Below, piece after piece: positions 8,116-16,646 of a DNA stretch of 39,114 nucleotides. Made by a program: the position numbers and the translations under genes. Each line of letters begins with the position of its first letter. Position 1 is the stretch's first letter. A model generated the notes under the pieces. The model saw only the letters and a list, made by a program, of their open reading frames with translations, ran no database searches and had not been told where the DNA came from. Source of the stretch: 66-474 sp040388785 (lineage in GTDB: Bacteria > Pseudomonadota > Gammaproteobacteria > Xanthomonadales > Rhodanobacteraceae); NCBI GenBank assembly GCA_040388785.1, contig JAZKBD010000048.1, positions 1 through 39,114 on the forward strand. The letters run 5' to 3'.

Positions 8116-11100
8116 TCAGGCCGCCGCGACCGCGTCACCGGACGTCGTGGATGCGTGCCGTTCCAGCTCGGCGTGCAATTCCTGCAGGCTGATCACGCCA
8201 CCCTCGTCGCGGTAGTCGAGCGAATGCAGCAGCGCCGCCGCACCCGCGACCGTGGTCGAATAGGTGACGTGTTGCTGCAGCGTCGAGCGCCGGATCGAGA
8301 ACGAGTCGGTGATCGCCTGGCGGCCTTCGGTGGTGTTGACGATGTAGGCGATCTCGCCGTTCTTGATCGCGTCGACGATGTGCGGGCGGCCTTCGAGCAC
8401 CTTGTTGATGCGTTCGCAGGCGATGCCGTGTTCGACGAGAAACTTGCAGGTTCCGCCGGTCGCAATCAGCGCGAACCCGCGTCTCACTAGGTCGCGCGCG
8501 ACTTCCAGCAGGCGCGGCTTGTCGGCATCGCGCACCGACAGGAACACCTTGCTGCCGGCCGCCGGCGCCGCGATGTGTGCCGCTTCGTGGCCGCGCGCGA
8601 ACGCCTCGCCGAAGCTCTTGCCCACGCCCATCACTTCGCCGGTCGAGCGCATCTCGGGGCCGAGGATCGGATCGACGTTGGAAAACTTCAGGAACGGGAA
8701 GATCGCTTCCTTCACCGCCCAGTAATGCGGGATGACTTCGCGCGTCGCGCCCTGCGCGGCGAGCGTCGTGCCGGCCATGCAGCGCGCCGCGATCTTGGCA
8801 AGCGGCCGGCCGATGGCTTTGGACACGAACGGCACGGTGCGCGAGGCGCGCGGATTCACTTCGAGGATGAACACCTCGTCGCCCTGGATCGCGAACTGGG
8901 TGTTCATCAGGCCGACCACGCCGAGTTCGCGCGCCAGCAGCGTCACCTGGCGACGCAATTCGTCCTGGATTTCCGGGGAGAGCGAGTACGGCGGCAGCGA
9001 GCACGAGGAATCGCCGGAATGCACGCCGGCCTCCTCGATGTGCTGCATGATGCCGCCGATCAACACTTCGCCTTTGGCGTCCGCGATCACGTCGACATCG
9101 ACCTCGACCGCGTTGTCGAGGAAGCGGTCCAGCAGCACCGGCGACTTGTCGGACACGCGCACGGCATCGCGGATGTAGCGCGCCAGGTCCTCGTCGGCGT
9201 GCACGACTTCCATCGCGCGGCCGCCCAGCACGTAGCTCGGGCGCACGATCAACGGGTAGCCGAGTTCGCGCGCCAGCACCATCGCTTCTTCCGCGGTGTG
9301 TGCGATGCGATTCGGCGGCTGCTTCAACTTCAGTTTTTCGATCAACTGCTGGAAGCGCTCGCGATCCTCGGCAAGGTCGATCGAATCGGACGAGGTGCCG
9401 ATGATCGGCACGCCCGCGGCTTCCAGCGCGCGTGCCAGCTTCAGCGGCGTCTGGCCGCCGTACTGCACGATCACCCCGGTGGGCTTTTCCTTGTCCACGA
9501 TTTCCAGCACGTCTTCCAGTGTCACCGGTTCGAAATACAGGCGATCCGAAGTGTCGTAATCGGTGGACACCGTTTCCGGGTTGCAGTTCACCATGATGGT
9601 TTCGAAACCATCCTCGCGCATCGCGAGCGCCGCGTGCACGCAGCAATAGTCGAATTCGATGCCCTGTCCGATGCGGTTCGGACCGCCACCCAGCACCATG
9701 ATCTTCTTGCGGTCGGTCGGGTCCGCTTCGCACTCATCCTCGTAGGTCGAGTACATGTAAGCGGTGGTCGTGGCGAACTCGGCCGCGCAGGAGTCCACGC
9801 GCTTGTACACCGGGCGCACGTTCAAGGTATGCCGCAGGTGACGCACCGAGGCCTCGTCGGATTCCAGCAAGCGCGCGAGCCGCGAATCGGAAAAACCCAT
9901 GCGCTTCAGCGCGCGCATGCGCGCGCCGTCGATTGCACGCATGCCGCCCGCGCGCACGTCGGCTTCGGTCGCGATGATGTCTTCGATCGCGGCGAGGAAC
10001 CAGGGATCGATCTTGGAAAGTTCGTGCACGTCGTCCAGCGACAGGCCCGAGCGGAACGCGTCGCCCACGTGGAAGATGCGCTCGGGGCCCGGTTGGCGCA
10101 ATTCGCGCTTAAGCGATTCCATGCCCTCGGGCGTCTTCCAGTCGAGGCCGCCGGAATTCAGCCCATCGCGGCCGGTCTCGAGTCCGCGCAGCGCCTTCTG
10201 CAACGATTCGGAGAAGGTGCGGCCGATCGCCATCACCTCGCCGACCGATTTCATCTGCGTGGTCAGGTGCGGATCCGCGGCCGGGAATTTCTCGAAGGCG
10301 AAACGCGGAATCTTGGTGACGATGTAATCGATGCTCGGCTCGAACGAAGCCGGCGTCTTGCCGCCGGTGATTTCGTTCTTCAATTCATCCAGCGTGTAGC
10401 CGACCGCCAGCTTGGCCGCTACTTTCGCGATCGGGAAGCCCGTGGCCTTCGATGCCAGCGCCGAAGAACGCGACACGCGCGGATTCATCTCGATCACCAC
10501 CACGCGTCCGTCAACGGGATTCACGCCGAACTGCACGTTGCTGCCGCCGGTATCGACGCCGATCTTGCGCAGCACCGCAATCGAGAAATCGCGCAGGCGC
10601 TGGTATTCCTTGTCGGTGAGCGTCAGCGCGGGCGCCACGGTGATCGAGTCGCCAGTGTGCACGCCCATCGGATCGAAGTTCTCGATCGAGCACACGATGA
10701 TGCAGTTGTCCGCCTTGTCGCGGACCACTTCCATCTCGAATTCCTTCCAACCCAGCACCGATTCGTCGATCAGCACTTCGTGCGTGGGCGACAACTCCAA
10801 CCCGCGCGAAACGATCTTCTCGAATTCCTCGACGTTGTAGGCGATGCCGCCGCCGGTGCCCCCCAGCGTGAACGACGGACGGATGATGCACGGGAAGCCC
10901 AGTTTCGCCTGGCCTTCGCGCGCTTCCTCGAGCGTGCGCGCGATCGCGGACTTCGGCGATTCCAGTCCGATCTCGTCCATCGCGTTGCGGAACAGCTCGC
11001 GGTCCTCCGCCATCCGGATCGCGTCGCGCGACGCGCCGATCAGCTCGACGCCGTGTTTCTCNNNNNNNNNNCAGCACGCCGTGGTCAGCCAGTTCCAGCG

Positions 11101-11395
11101 CGCAGTTCAGCGCGGTCTGCCCGCCCATCGTCGGCAGCAGCGCGTCGGGTTTTTCCTTCTCGATGATCTTCTCGACCGTGCGCCAGTTGATCGGCTCGAT
11201 GTAGACGCGGTCGGCCATCTCGGGATCGGTCATGATCGTGGCTGGGTTCGAGTTGACCAGCACCACGCGGTAGCCTTCCTCGCGCAGCGCCTTGCACGCC
11301 TGCGCGCCGGAGTAGTCGAACTCGCAGGCCTGCCCGATCACGATCGGACCGGCGCCGATGATCAGGATGGTTTGGATGTCTGTGCGGCGGGGCAT
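8116..11395 (-). CDS. carB: Carbamoyl-phosphate synthase large subunit (split by an N run)
   Basis: CarB makes carbamoyl phosphate from bicarbonate, two ATP and ammonia supplied by CarA, feeding pyrimidine and arginine synthesis. The protein begins RRTDIQTILIIGAGPIVIGQ. It has the duplicated ATP-grasp architecture, with GFPCIIRPSFTLGGTGGG and MNPRVSRSSALASKATGFP in the first half and GYPLIVRPSYVLGGRAM and VNPRASRTVPFVSKAIGRP in the second. The C-terminal MGS-like allosteric domain starts near SVRDADKPRLLEVA. Ten Ns at 11062-11071 interrupt codons about 108-111 and break the frame. Removing them leaves 3270 bases, exactly 1090 codons, with GVL joined to EKHGVELIGA as in orthologues. The ATG overlaps the carA stop by one base (TGATG). 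Confidence 0.96.
11062..11071. other. Assembly gap (10 N) inside carB
   Basis: A run of exactly ten Ns. Joining the flanks directly (TTCTC to CAGCA) restores the carB frame and the conserved sequence, so the true gap length appears to be zero. Confidence 0.95.
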
Positions 11396-12522
11396 CAGCG
11401 GGCCTCCTGCATCGTCTTCGCAAAGCGTTCGAACAAGTAAGCGATGTCACGTGGTCCCGGGCTCGCTTCAGGGTGGCCCTGGAAGCAGAACGCGGGACGG
11501 TCGGTAAGCGCGAAGCCTTGCAGCGAACCATCGAACAACGAGATGTGCGTCGTGCGCGTGTTCGAAGGCAGCGTCGCGGGATCGACCGCGAAGCCGTGGT
11601 TCTGGGAGGTGATCAGCACGCGGCCATCGTCGAGGTCCTTCACGGGGTGATTGGCGCCGTGGTGGCCGAACGGCATCTTCAGGGTCTTCGCGCCCAGTGC
11701 GAGGCCCATCAACTGGTGGCCGAGGCAGATGCCGAACAGCGGAATTTTCGCATCAAGCAACCGACGCGTCGCTTCGATCGCATAGTCGCAGGCCGCAGGA
11801 TCGCCAGGGCCGTTGGACAGGCACACGCCGTCGGGTCGCATCGCCAGCACGTCGGCGGCGGGCGTCTGCGCCGGCACCAGCGTGACCTCGCAGCCCTGTT
11901 CCACCAGCAGGCGCAGGATGTTGCGCTTCACGCCGTAGTCGTACGCGACCACCTTGTATTTCGCGGCGGGTTTGCGGAACGCCTGCGCGTCGAGATCGTA
12001 GTTGCCTTCCGGCCACGCCTGGCGTTCGCGGATACTCACCCCTTTTGCGAGGTCGACGCCGTTCAATCCGGGAAACGCGCGCGCCTTCGCAGTCGCGGCA
12101 TCGGCCTCGATCGAATCGCCCGCGACGATGCAGCCGTGCTGTGCGCCACGGTCGCGCAGGATGCGCGTGAGCTTGCGCGTGTCGATGTCGGCGATCGCGA
12201 CGATGTTCTGCCGCTTCAGGTAATCCGGCAGCGATTCCGCACTGCGCCAGCTGGACGCGAGCCGCGGCACGTTGCGCACGATCAGCCCGGCGGCCTGCAC
12301 CTTCACGGATTCTTCGTCCGGCGCATTGCAGCCGGTGTTGCCGATGTGCGGCGCGGTCAGCGTGACGATCTGCTGCGCGTAGGAAGCGTCGGTCAGGATT
12401 TCCTGGTAGCCCGTCATTGCGGTGTTGAACACCACTTCGCCGACCGTCGAACCCAGCGCCCCGACGGCCTCGCCGTGAAAGAGGGTTCCATCGGCAAGGG
12501 CGAGCAAGGCTGGCGTCGGCAT
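11395..12522 (-). CDS. carA: Carbamoyl-phosphate synthase small subunit (glutamine amidotransferase)
   Basis: CarA hydrolyses glutamine and channels ammonia to CarB. The 375 residues have the N-terminal small-subunit domain (FNTAMTGYQEILTDASYA) and a class I glutamine amidotransferase domain with the full triad: Cys266 in GICLGHQ, and His350 and Glu352 in QGHPEASPGP. The SNGPGDP oxyanion region is also present. The ATG at 12522 is chosen because it gives the usual MPTPALLALADGT start. An upstream TTG would add six residues. The 154 bases to the divergent oxygenase gene must hold its promoter; no obvious ArgR or pyrimidine-attenuator structure was recognised there. Confidence 0.96.
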   Translation of the reverse strand: MPTPALLALADGTLFHGEAVGALGSTVGEVVFNTAMTGYQEILTDASYAQQIVTLTAPHIGNTGCNAPDEESVKVQAAGLIVRNVPRLASSWRSAESLPDYLKRQNIVAIADIDTRKLTRILRDRGAQHGCIVAGDSIEADAATAKARAFPGLNGVDLAKGVSIRERQAWPEGNYDLDAQAFRKPAAKYKVVAYDYGVKRNILRLLVEQGCEVTLVPAQTPAADVLAMRPDGVCLSNGPGDPAACDYAIEATRRLLDAKIPLFGICLGHQLMGLALGAKTLKMPFGHHGANHPVKDLDDGRVLITSQNHGFAVDPATLPSNTRTTHISLFDGSLQGFALTDRPAFCFQGHPEASPGPRDIAYLFERFAKTMQEAR

Positions 12523-12676
12523 GGCAGATTCCGGATGCAAGTTGACCCGCGAGCCGCGCTGGAGCGGGCTCGGGGAATCGGTGGTTCAGGCAAGCGGCAA
12601 TGTTAGCAGAGTCGCGCGCGCCATTCACGGCGCAGCACGGCACCGGCGATACAATGCGCGCACCACGAGGATAGCC

Positions 12677-13388
12677 ATGCTTGCCGCCACCCTGCTCGAC
12701 CCCGCACGCCTCGATCGCCCTGACACGCTGATCCGCGATGCGCCGTTTCCGTTCATGATCGCGCACGGGCAACTGCCGGAGCAGGCACGCGCGGAACTCG
12801 AGCGCGATTTCCCGAAATNNNNNNNNNNCGAAATATTCGGGCGCGGGGTTCTTTCCATACAACGAAAAGGAATGCGGTCCCGCGATCCGCGCGTTGGTCG
12901 ATGCGCTGACCTCGCCCGCGTTCGCCAGTGCCGTCGGCGCCAAGCTCGGCATCGACAACCTCGGGCAGTATCCGACGCTGGTGACGATCTGCCGCCACCT
13001 CAACAAACGCCACGGCACCATCCACACCGACAGCAAATCGAAGATCGCGACCGCGCTGATCTATCTCAATTCCAGTTGGCACGACACCAGCGACGGCTGC
13101 CTGCGCTTCCTCGGCAAGATCGACGACATCGACGCCGCGATCGCGCCGGAAGTGAAACCGCTGTACGGCGAATTCGTGATCTTCAAGCGCGCCGACAATT
13201 CCTTCCACGGCCACTTGCCGTACGAAGGCGAGCGCCGCGTGATCCAGGTGGCGTGGCTGACCAGCGAAGAAGAAAAACAACGCAAGACCCAGCGCGGCGT
13301 CGCCTCGCGCTTCTTCAAGAAAATCGCGGGCGGCCTCGACAGGAAGTTCGGCGCCGGCCGCGACCGCAACGCTGCGCACCGGGATTGA
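12677..13388 (+). CDS. 2OG-Fe(II) oxygenase (prolyl-hydroxylase-like), interrupted by an N run
   Basis: A non-haem iron, 2-oxoglutarate-dependent dioxygenase-fold protein of about 231 residues. The iron ligands appear as HTDS (His-x-Asp) in KRHGTIHTDSKSK and the distal His in NSFHGHLPY. The Arg that would hold 2-oxoglutarate is in GERRVIQVAW. The family hydroxylates proteins or small molecules; this subgroup is uncharacterised. The ATG at 12677 follows an ACGAGG ribosome binding site. Ten Ns (12819-12828) lie after FPK. The six bases before them, CGAAAT, are repeated just after them, and collapsing the overlap gives FPKYSGAGFF, which continues the frame naturally. It is divergent from carA and is the first gene of the block that separates carA from dapB. 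Confidence 0.87.
12819..12828. other. Assembly gap (10 N) with overlapping flanks
   Basis: Ten Ns between CCCGAAAT and CGAAATATTCGG. The contig ends share CGAAAT, so the gap looks like an unmerged overlap rather than missing sequence. Confidence 0.93.
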
Positions 13389-13586
13389 ACTCCGGCGGTA
13401 ACCTCGCCGCGGGTCCGTCCTTCGGAGGACGCAAAGCGCCCTGCAAGCCGCGACGGCAGCTTTGATGGGGGGTGGCACTTGTGGCCTTCTTTCGGCCAGC
13501 GTAGCGTGTGACGCTCGTCACACTTCGGGGATCGCGAGTGTTGGCGAACCCGTGGCACAGCCACTCGCAACACCCCGGGAGCATCC
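13389..13586. other. Intergenic region with hairpins and a Clp-type operator
   Basis: A 198-base spacer without a gene. Dyads seen are CGTCC/GGACG around 13416-13431, TGGCC/GGCCA in the run near 13480-13500, and the CRP/Clp-like palindrome at 13506-13523. None of the first dyads has a T tail, so a terminator for the upstream oxygenase gene is not clear. Confidence 0.6.
13507..13522. promoter_or_regulatory. CRP/Clp-type binding site TGTGA-N6-TCACA
   Basis: TGTGACGCTCGTCACA is an exact match to the TGTGA-N6-TCACA core recognised by CRP and by its Xanthomonadales homologue Clp. The symmetry extends one base on each side (GTGTGAC/GTCACAC). It is centred about 72 bases before the start of the first exported-protein gene. 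Regulation by Clp is inferred from the match only. Confidence 0.65.
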
Positions 13587-14369
13587 ATGAAGATTCTGAC
13601 TGCGTGTGTGGTTGCAGCGCTTGCGGCAAGCGCTGTCGGAAGCGCCTTTGCGGCAGATTCGGACAAGGCCATCGTCGTCATGCGGGACTATACCGACACC
13701 GTGGCGCCCGCCCACCGGCAGGCCTACGAGGCCGGCCTCAAGGCCTACAACCAGTGCCTGCGCGAGCACCACGTCAATTTCAGTGAGCCGACCGTCACCC
13801 ACGAAACCGGCAACAACTACATGTATTCCAGCGATGTCGGACCGGTGACCTGGGCCGACCTGGACACCCTCGACGCACAGTCCAAGGCATGCGATGCGAC
13901 ATGGCACGCCCAGGCCGATCCGCATCTGATGGGCGAGACGAGCGCCTTCATGGTGATCCAACCGGACATGAGCCACCTGCCCGCGGACTGGAGGACACAA
14001 ACGCCGCCGCCGCTCCTGCGGGTGATCGACTACACGCTGAAGCCGGGCCATGACGCCGACGTGGCATTCACCGACGCGATCAAGAAAATCGCCGCGGCGG
14101 CGGCCAAAGCCAAGTGGCCCCACTACTGGAGCACGATGCAGATCGAAGGTGGCGGTGACGGCGCACCCGGTTACATCCTGGTGATCCGGAGCAAGAACTG
14201 GGCCGACGTCGGCATGGAACCCAACCCCGCCCTGTGGAAAATGGTCGCAAACGTGTACGGCCAGACGGACGCGGATGCGATCCGCAAGTCACTCAATGAC
14301 GCGATCGCCAAGGACCCCGACCACTTCGACAAGTACAACGCCGAGCTCAGCTACACCGCCGCCAAATAA
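13587..14369 (+). CDS. Exported protein of unknown function
   Basis: A 260-residue protein with a signal peptide (hydrophobic residues 5-17, cleavage after SAFA near residue 22), so the mature protein is periplasmic or secreted. I do not recognise a family. Visible features are two Cys residues (in NQCLREHH and SKACDATWH), a repeated half-pattern of IVVMRDYTDTVAPAH and LLRVIDYTLKPGHDADV, and a Trp/Tyr-rich second half. The first-half and second-half motifs suggest a duplicated alpha+beta (ferredoxin-like, dimeric barrel) fold, but this is a guess. CGGGAG precedes the ATG. It lies behind the CRP/Clp-like site and is followed by a good terminator, so it may be transcribed alone. Confidence 0.75.
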   Translation: MKILTACVVAALAASAVGSAFAADSDKAIVVMRDYTDTVAPAHRQAYEAGLKAYNQCLREHHVNFSEPTVTHETGNNYMYSSDVGPVTWADLDTLDAQSKACDATWHAQADPHLMGETSAFMVIQPDMSHLPADWRTQTPPPLLRVIDYTLKPGHDADVAFTDAIKKIAAAAAKAKWPHYWSTMQIEGGGDGAPGYILVIRSKNWADVGMEPNPALWKMVANVYGQTDADAIRKSLNDAIAKDPDHFDKYNAELSYTAAK

Positions 14370-14384
14370 GCGCAATACACAACT

Positions 14385-14416
14385 CCGGGTGGCCGTTCGG
14401 CCGCCCGGACGTTTTG
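14385..14416 (+). terminator. Rho-independent terminator
   Basis: CCGGGTGGCC (14385-14394) pairs with GGCCGCCCGG (14399-14408) around GTTC with a single T-G wobble, followed by ACGTTTTG. It sits 16 bases after the stop of the exported unknown protein. Confidence 0.75.
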
Positions 14417-14453
14417 CTTGGCTCCGCCATCGTGCTTCTCGCAAGGGGTCGTC

Positions 14454-15473
14454 ATGCGTACTCAATCCGGAGTGTCGATCGCCATCGCGGCGATCGCGTT
14501 TTGCCTGCTTGCCGCGGGTGTGAGCGCGGGTGCCGCAAACGGCGGCGCGACATCGTCCGATGCCGCGATCCACGCGGCCGAAACTTGGGCGTTTCCCGTA
14601 TTTCCTCCACCACGCGATCCGCACGCAGCCAAACCCGATCCGCACAAGGTGTTGCACGTCACCGGCAGCGCGGTCAGTTACACGCAAGCGCAGATGGACG
14701 GCATGGACGACGCGGACTGGTTTCCGCAGGATCATTCTGCGGCGCCGCAGATCGTGAAGACGGGCCGCAAGCCGGCGCGTCCATGCGCCGAATGCCACCT
14801 GATCAGCGGCGCAGGCGCCCCCGTCACCGCGACGTTGGACAGTCTGCCGAAGACGTACATCCTGGAACAAGTCGCGGCGTTCCGTGCCGGCCAGCGCGGC
14901 ATGGGCGGCCCGGAAACCGCACATGACATGTTTGACGAGGCGCGCGCGCTCACGCCAGCCGATCTGCAGCAAGCCGTCGATTATTTCTCCCGCACGCCGT
15001 TCGTCCCGCGCGTGCACGTGATCGAAACCGCGAGCGTGCCGAAGACGCACTGGAAATATTTCGTGCTGGTGCCGGACAAAGGCGGCGCGCGCGAACCGAC
15101 CGGCCAGCGCATCATCGAAACACCCATCAATTTCAGTGATTACGCCCTGTCCGATGGTCGCGTCGGCTACGTCGCGTACGTGCCACCCGGCAGCATCGCG
15201 CGCGGCGCGTCCATCGCTGCGAATGGCAATGGCTCGGCGGCCTCGTGCGAGTCCTGCCACGGCCCGAAACTGGAAGGCCAAACCATGCCCGGCATCGGCG
15301 TGGTGCCGCCGCTGGCCGGCCGCTCGCCGACTTACATCGCACGCGAACTGATCCTGTTCCGCGAAGGCAAGCGCAACGATCCCGCCGCCCCACCAATGCG
15401 TGCCGAAGCCGCGGCGTTGACCGTGCCGGAAATGATCGATGTCGCGGCTTACGCCGCATCGCAGAAGCAATGA
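14454..15473 (+). CDS. Exported dihaem c-type cytochrome
   Basis: A 339-residue periplasmic electron carrier. A signal peptide occupies about residues 1-27. Two haem-attachment motifs are present, CAECH (111-115) and CESCH (265-269), each in a class I cytochrome c domain of roughly 90 residues. Candidate distal Met ligands follow in GQRGMGGPE and APPMRAEA. The middle segment VPKTHWKYFVLVP through VGYVAYVPPGSI is typical of dihaem cytochromes found beside periplasmic dehydrogenases. The start at 14454 has AAGGGG upstream and begins the signal sequence; a possible start 12 codons earlier would spoil it. The neighbours are all exported, suggesting it takes electrons from a periplasmic enzyme, perhaps the beta-propeller protein downstream. 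Confidence 0.9.
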   Translation: MRTQSGVSIAIAAIAFCLLAAGVSAGAANGGATSSDAAIHAAETWAFPVFPPPRDPHAAKPDPHKVLHVTGSAVSYTQAQMDGMDDADWFPQDHSAAPQIVKTGRKPARPCAECHLISGAGAPVTATLDSLPKTYILEQVAAFRAGQRGMGGPETAHDMFDEARALTPADLQQAVDYFSRTPFVPRVHVIETASVPKTHWKYFVLVPDKGGAREPTGQRIIETPINFSDYALSDGRVGYVAYVPPGSIARGASIAANGNGSAASCESCHGPKLEGQTMPGIGVVPPLAGRSPTYIARELILFREGKRNDPAAPPMRAEAAALTVPEMIDVAAYAASQKQ

Positions 15474-15528
15474 TCCGCTTCGCCGATTCTCCGCCACTGC
15501 TTTGCTTTCGCTCAACTAGGGATTTCCC

Positions 15529-16578
15529 ATGAAATGCATCGCGGCAGCACTGCTCGTTTTTGCATTCGCTGCGCCGATCGCGGCGACGCAAGCGGCAACC
15601 GGTGACCAGATCTACGCGCATCCCGGAAAGCTGGTGAATGCTGGACCGACCAAGCTCAATTTCCGTTGCACGGGTTCGGGTTCGCCGACGGTGGTGTTCG
15701 ACGCCGGCTGGCAGGATTGGGCACCGTCGTGGGTTTTGATCCAGCCCGTGATTGCACGCCACGCGCGCACTTGCGCCTTCGACCGCGCTGGTTCCGGCTT
15801 CAGCGAAGCCGGGCCGATGCCGCGCACCAGCATGGAGATCGCCAAGGAGCTGCACACGGCGCTGCACAACGCGCATATCCCCGGTCCGTATCTTCTGGTC
15901 GGGCATTCCTTCGGCGGTTACGACATCCGGGCGTTTGCCGACCTCTACATGCCGGAGGTGTATGGCGAAGTTTTCGTGGATATCCTGGACGACGACGTCG
16001 CATCGGGGAACCAGCGGGGTCAGCACGAGCGCGGAATACCTGCGAGGGTTCAAGCTTTGACCCAGTGCCGCGACGCGCTCGCGAACCATCAGCCGCTGCC
16101 GTCGATTCCGATGACCGGCCATTCCTTCGTTCCCGCACCGAACACACCATGCTCGCATCAGTTCTTCCGCAGCCTGCCGATGAAGGAATGGTCACCGCAA
16201 CTCAACGCCGCCGTACTGCATATTGCCGACACGCGCGTGGCGCCCTACGACGCGGCGACCTCGGAATTGCAAAACATACCGGCCGATACGGACTGGCTGA
16301 TTGCGCACCGGCGCTCGTTCGGCGACCGGCCGCTGATGGTTCTCACCGCGCAAAACCATCACTACGACAACGCCAAAACGCCGCCGGCGGTCCACAAGAA
16401 GCACTTGGCCGAGGAGCACGAACACGCACTGACGCAAGCCGGGCTCCTCTCGCTATCGAAAGATGCAAAGCAGGTTCTCGTCCCGGACAGCGGCCACTAC
16501 ATCCAGCTAGACCAGTCGCAAATCGTGATCGACGCGATCCTGGGCGAACTGCCGAAGCACGCGGGCGATGCCCAATGA
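15529..16578 (+). CDS. Exported alpha/beta hydrolase
   Basis: A 349-residue alpha/beta-hydrolase with a signal peptide ending near ATQA (residue 22). The nucleophile elbow is GHSFGG with Ser127, the catalytic His is likely His323 in PDSGHYIQLDQ, and the oxyanion side has FDAGWQDWAP. The acid may be in the VDILDDD segment at 150-156. It probably hydrolyses an ester, lactone or amide in the periplasm; the substrate is unknown. Residues 163-176 look un-family-like and may reflect two compensating indels at about 16016 and 16055. The stop overlaps an ATG of the next frame (ATGA), although a better start for the next gene is at 16647. It starts 55 bases after the cytochrome gene. Confidence 0.87.
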   Translation: MKCIAAALLVFAFAAPIAATQAATGDQIYAHPGKLVNAGPTKLNFRCTGSGSPTVVFDAGWQDWAPSWVLIQPVIARHARTCAFDRAGSGFSEAGPMPRTSMEIAKELHTALHNAHIPGPYLLVGHSFGGYDIRAFADLYMPEVYGEVFVDILDDDVASGNQRGQHERGIPARVQALTQCRDALANHQPLPSIPMTGHSFVPAPNTPCSHQFFRSLPMKEWSPQLNAAVLHIADTRVAPYDAATSELQNIPADTDWLIAHRRSFGDRPLMVLTAQNHHYDNAKTPPAVHKKHLAEEHEHALTQAGLLSLSKDAKQVLVPDSGHYIQLDQSQIVIDAILGELPKHAGDAQ

Positions 16579-16646
16579 AACCCCGCTTGCGCGCGCCGAT
16601 CGGGCTGATGGGCATGACGATGCTGCCGTCCTGCCAGGAAAGGATC

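Noticed and set aside
8575..11166. 863-codon open frame opposite carB
   Set aside because: An antisense shadow caused by high GC; it runs through the N gap and has no family motif.
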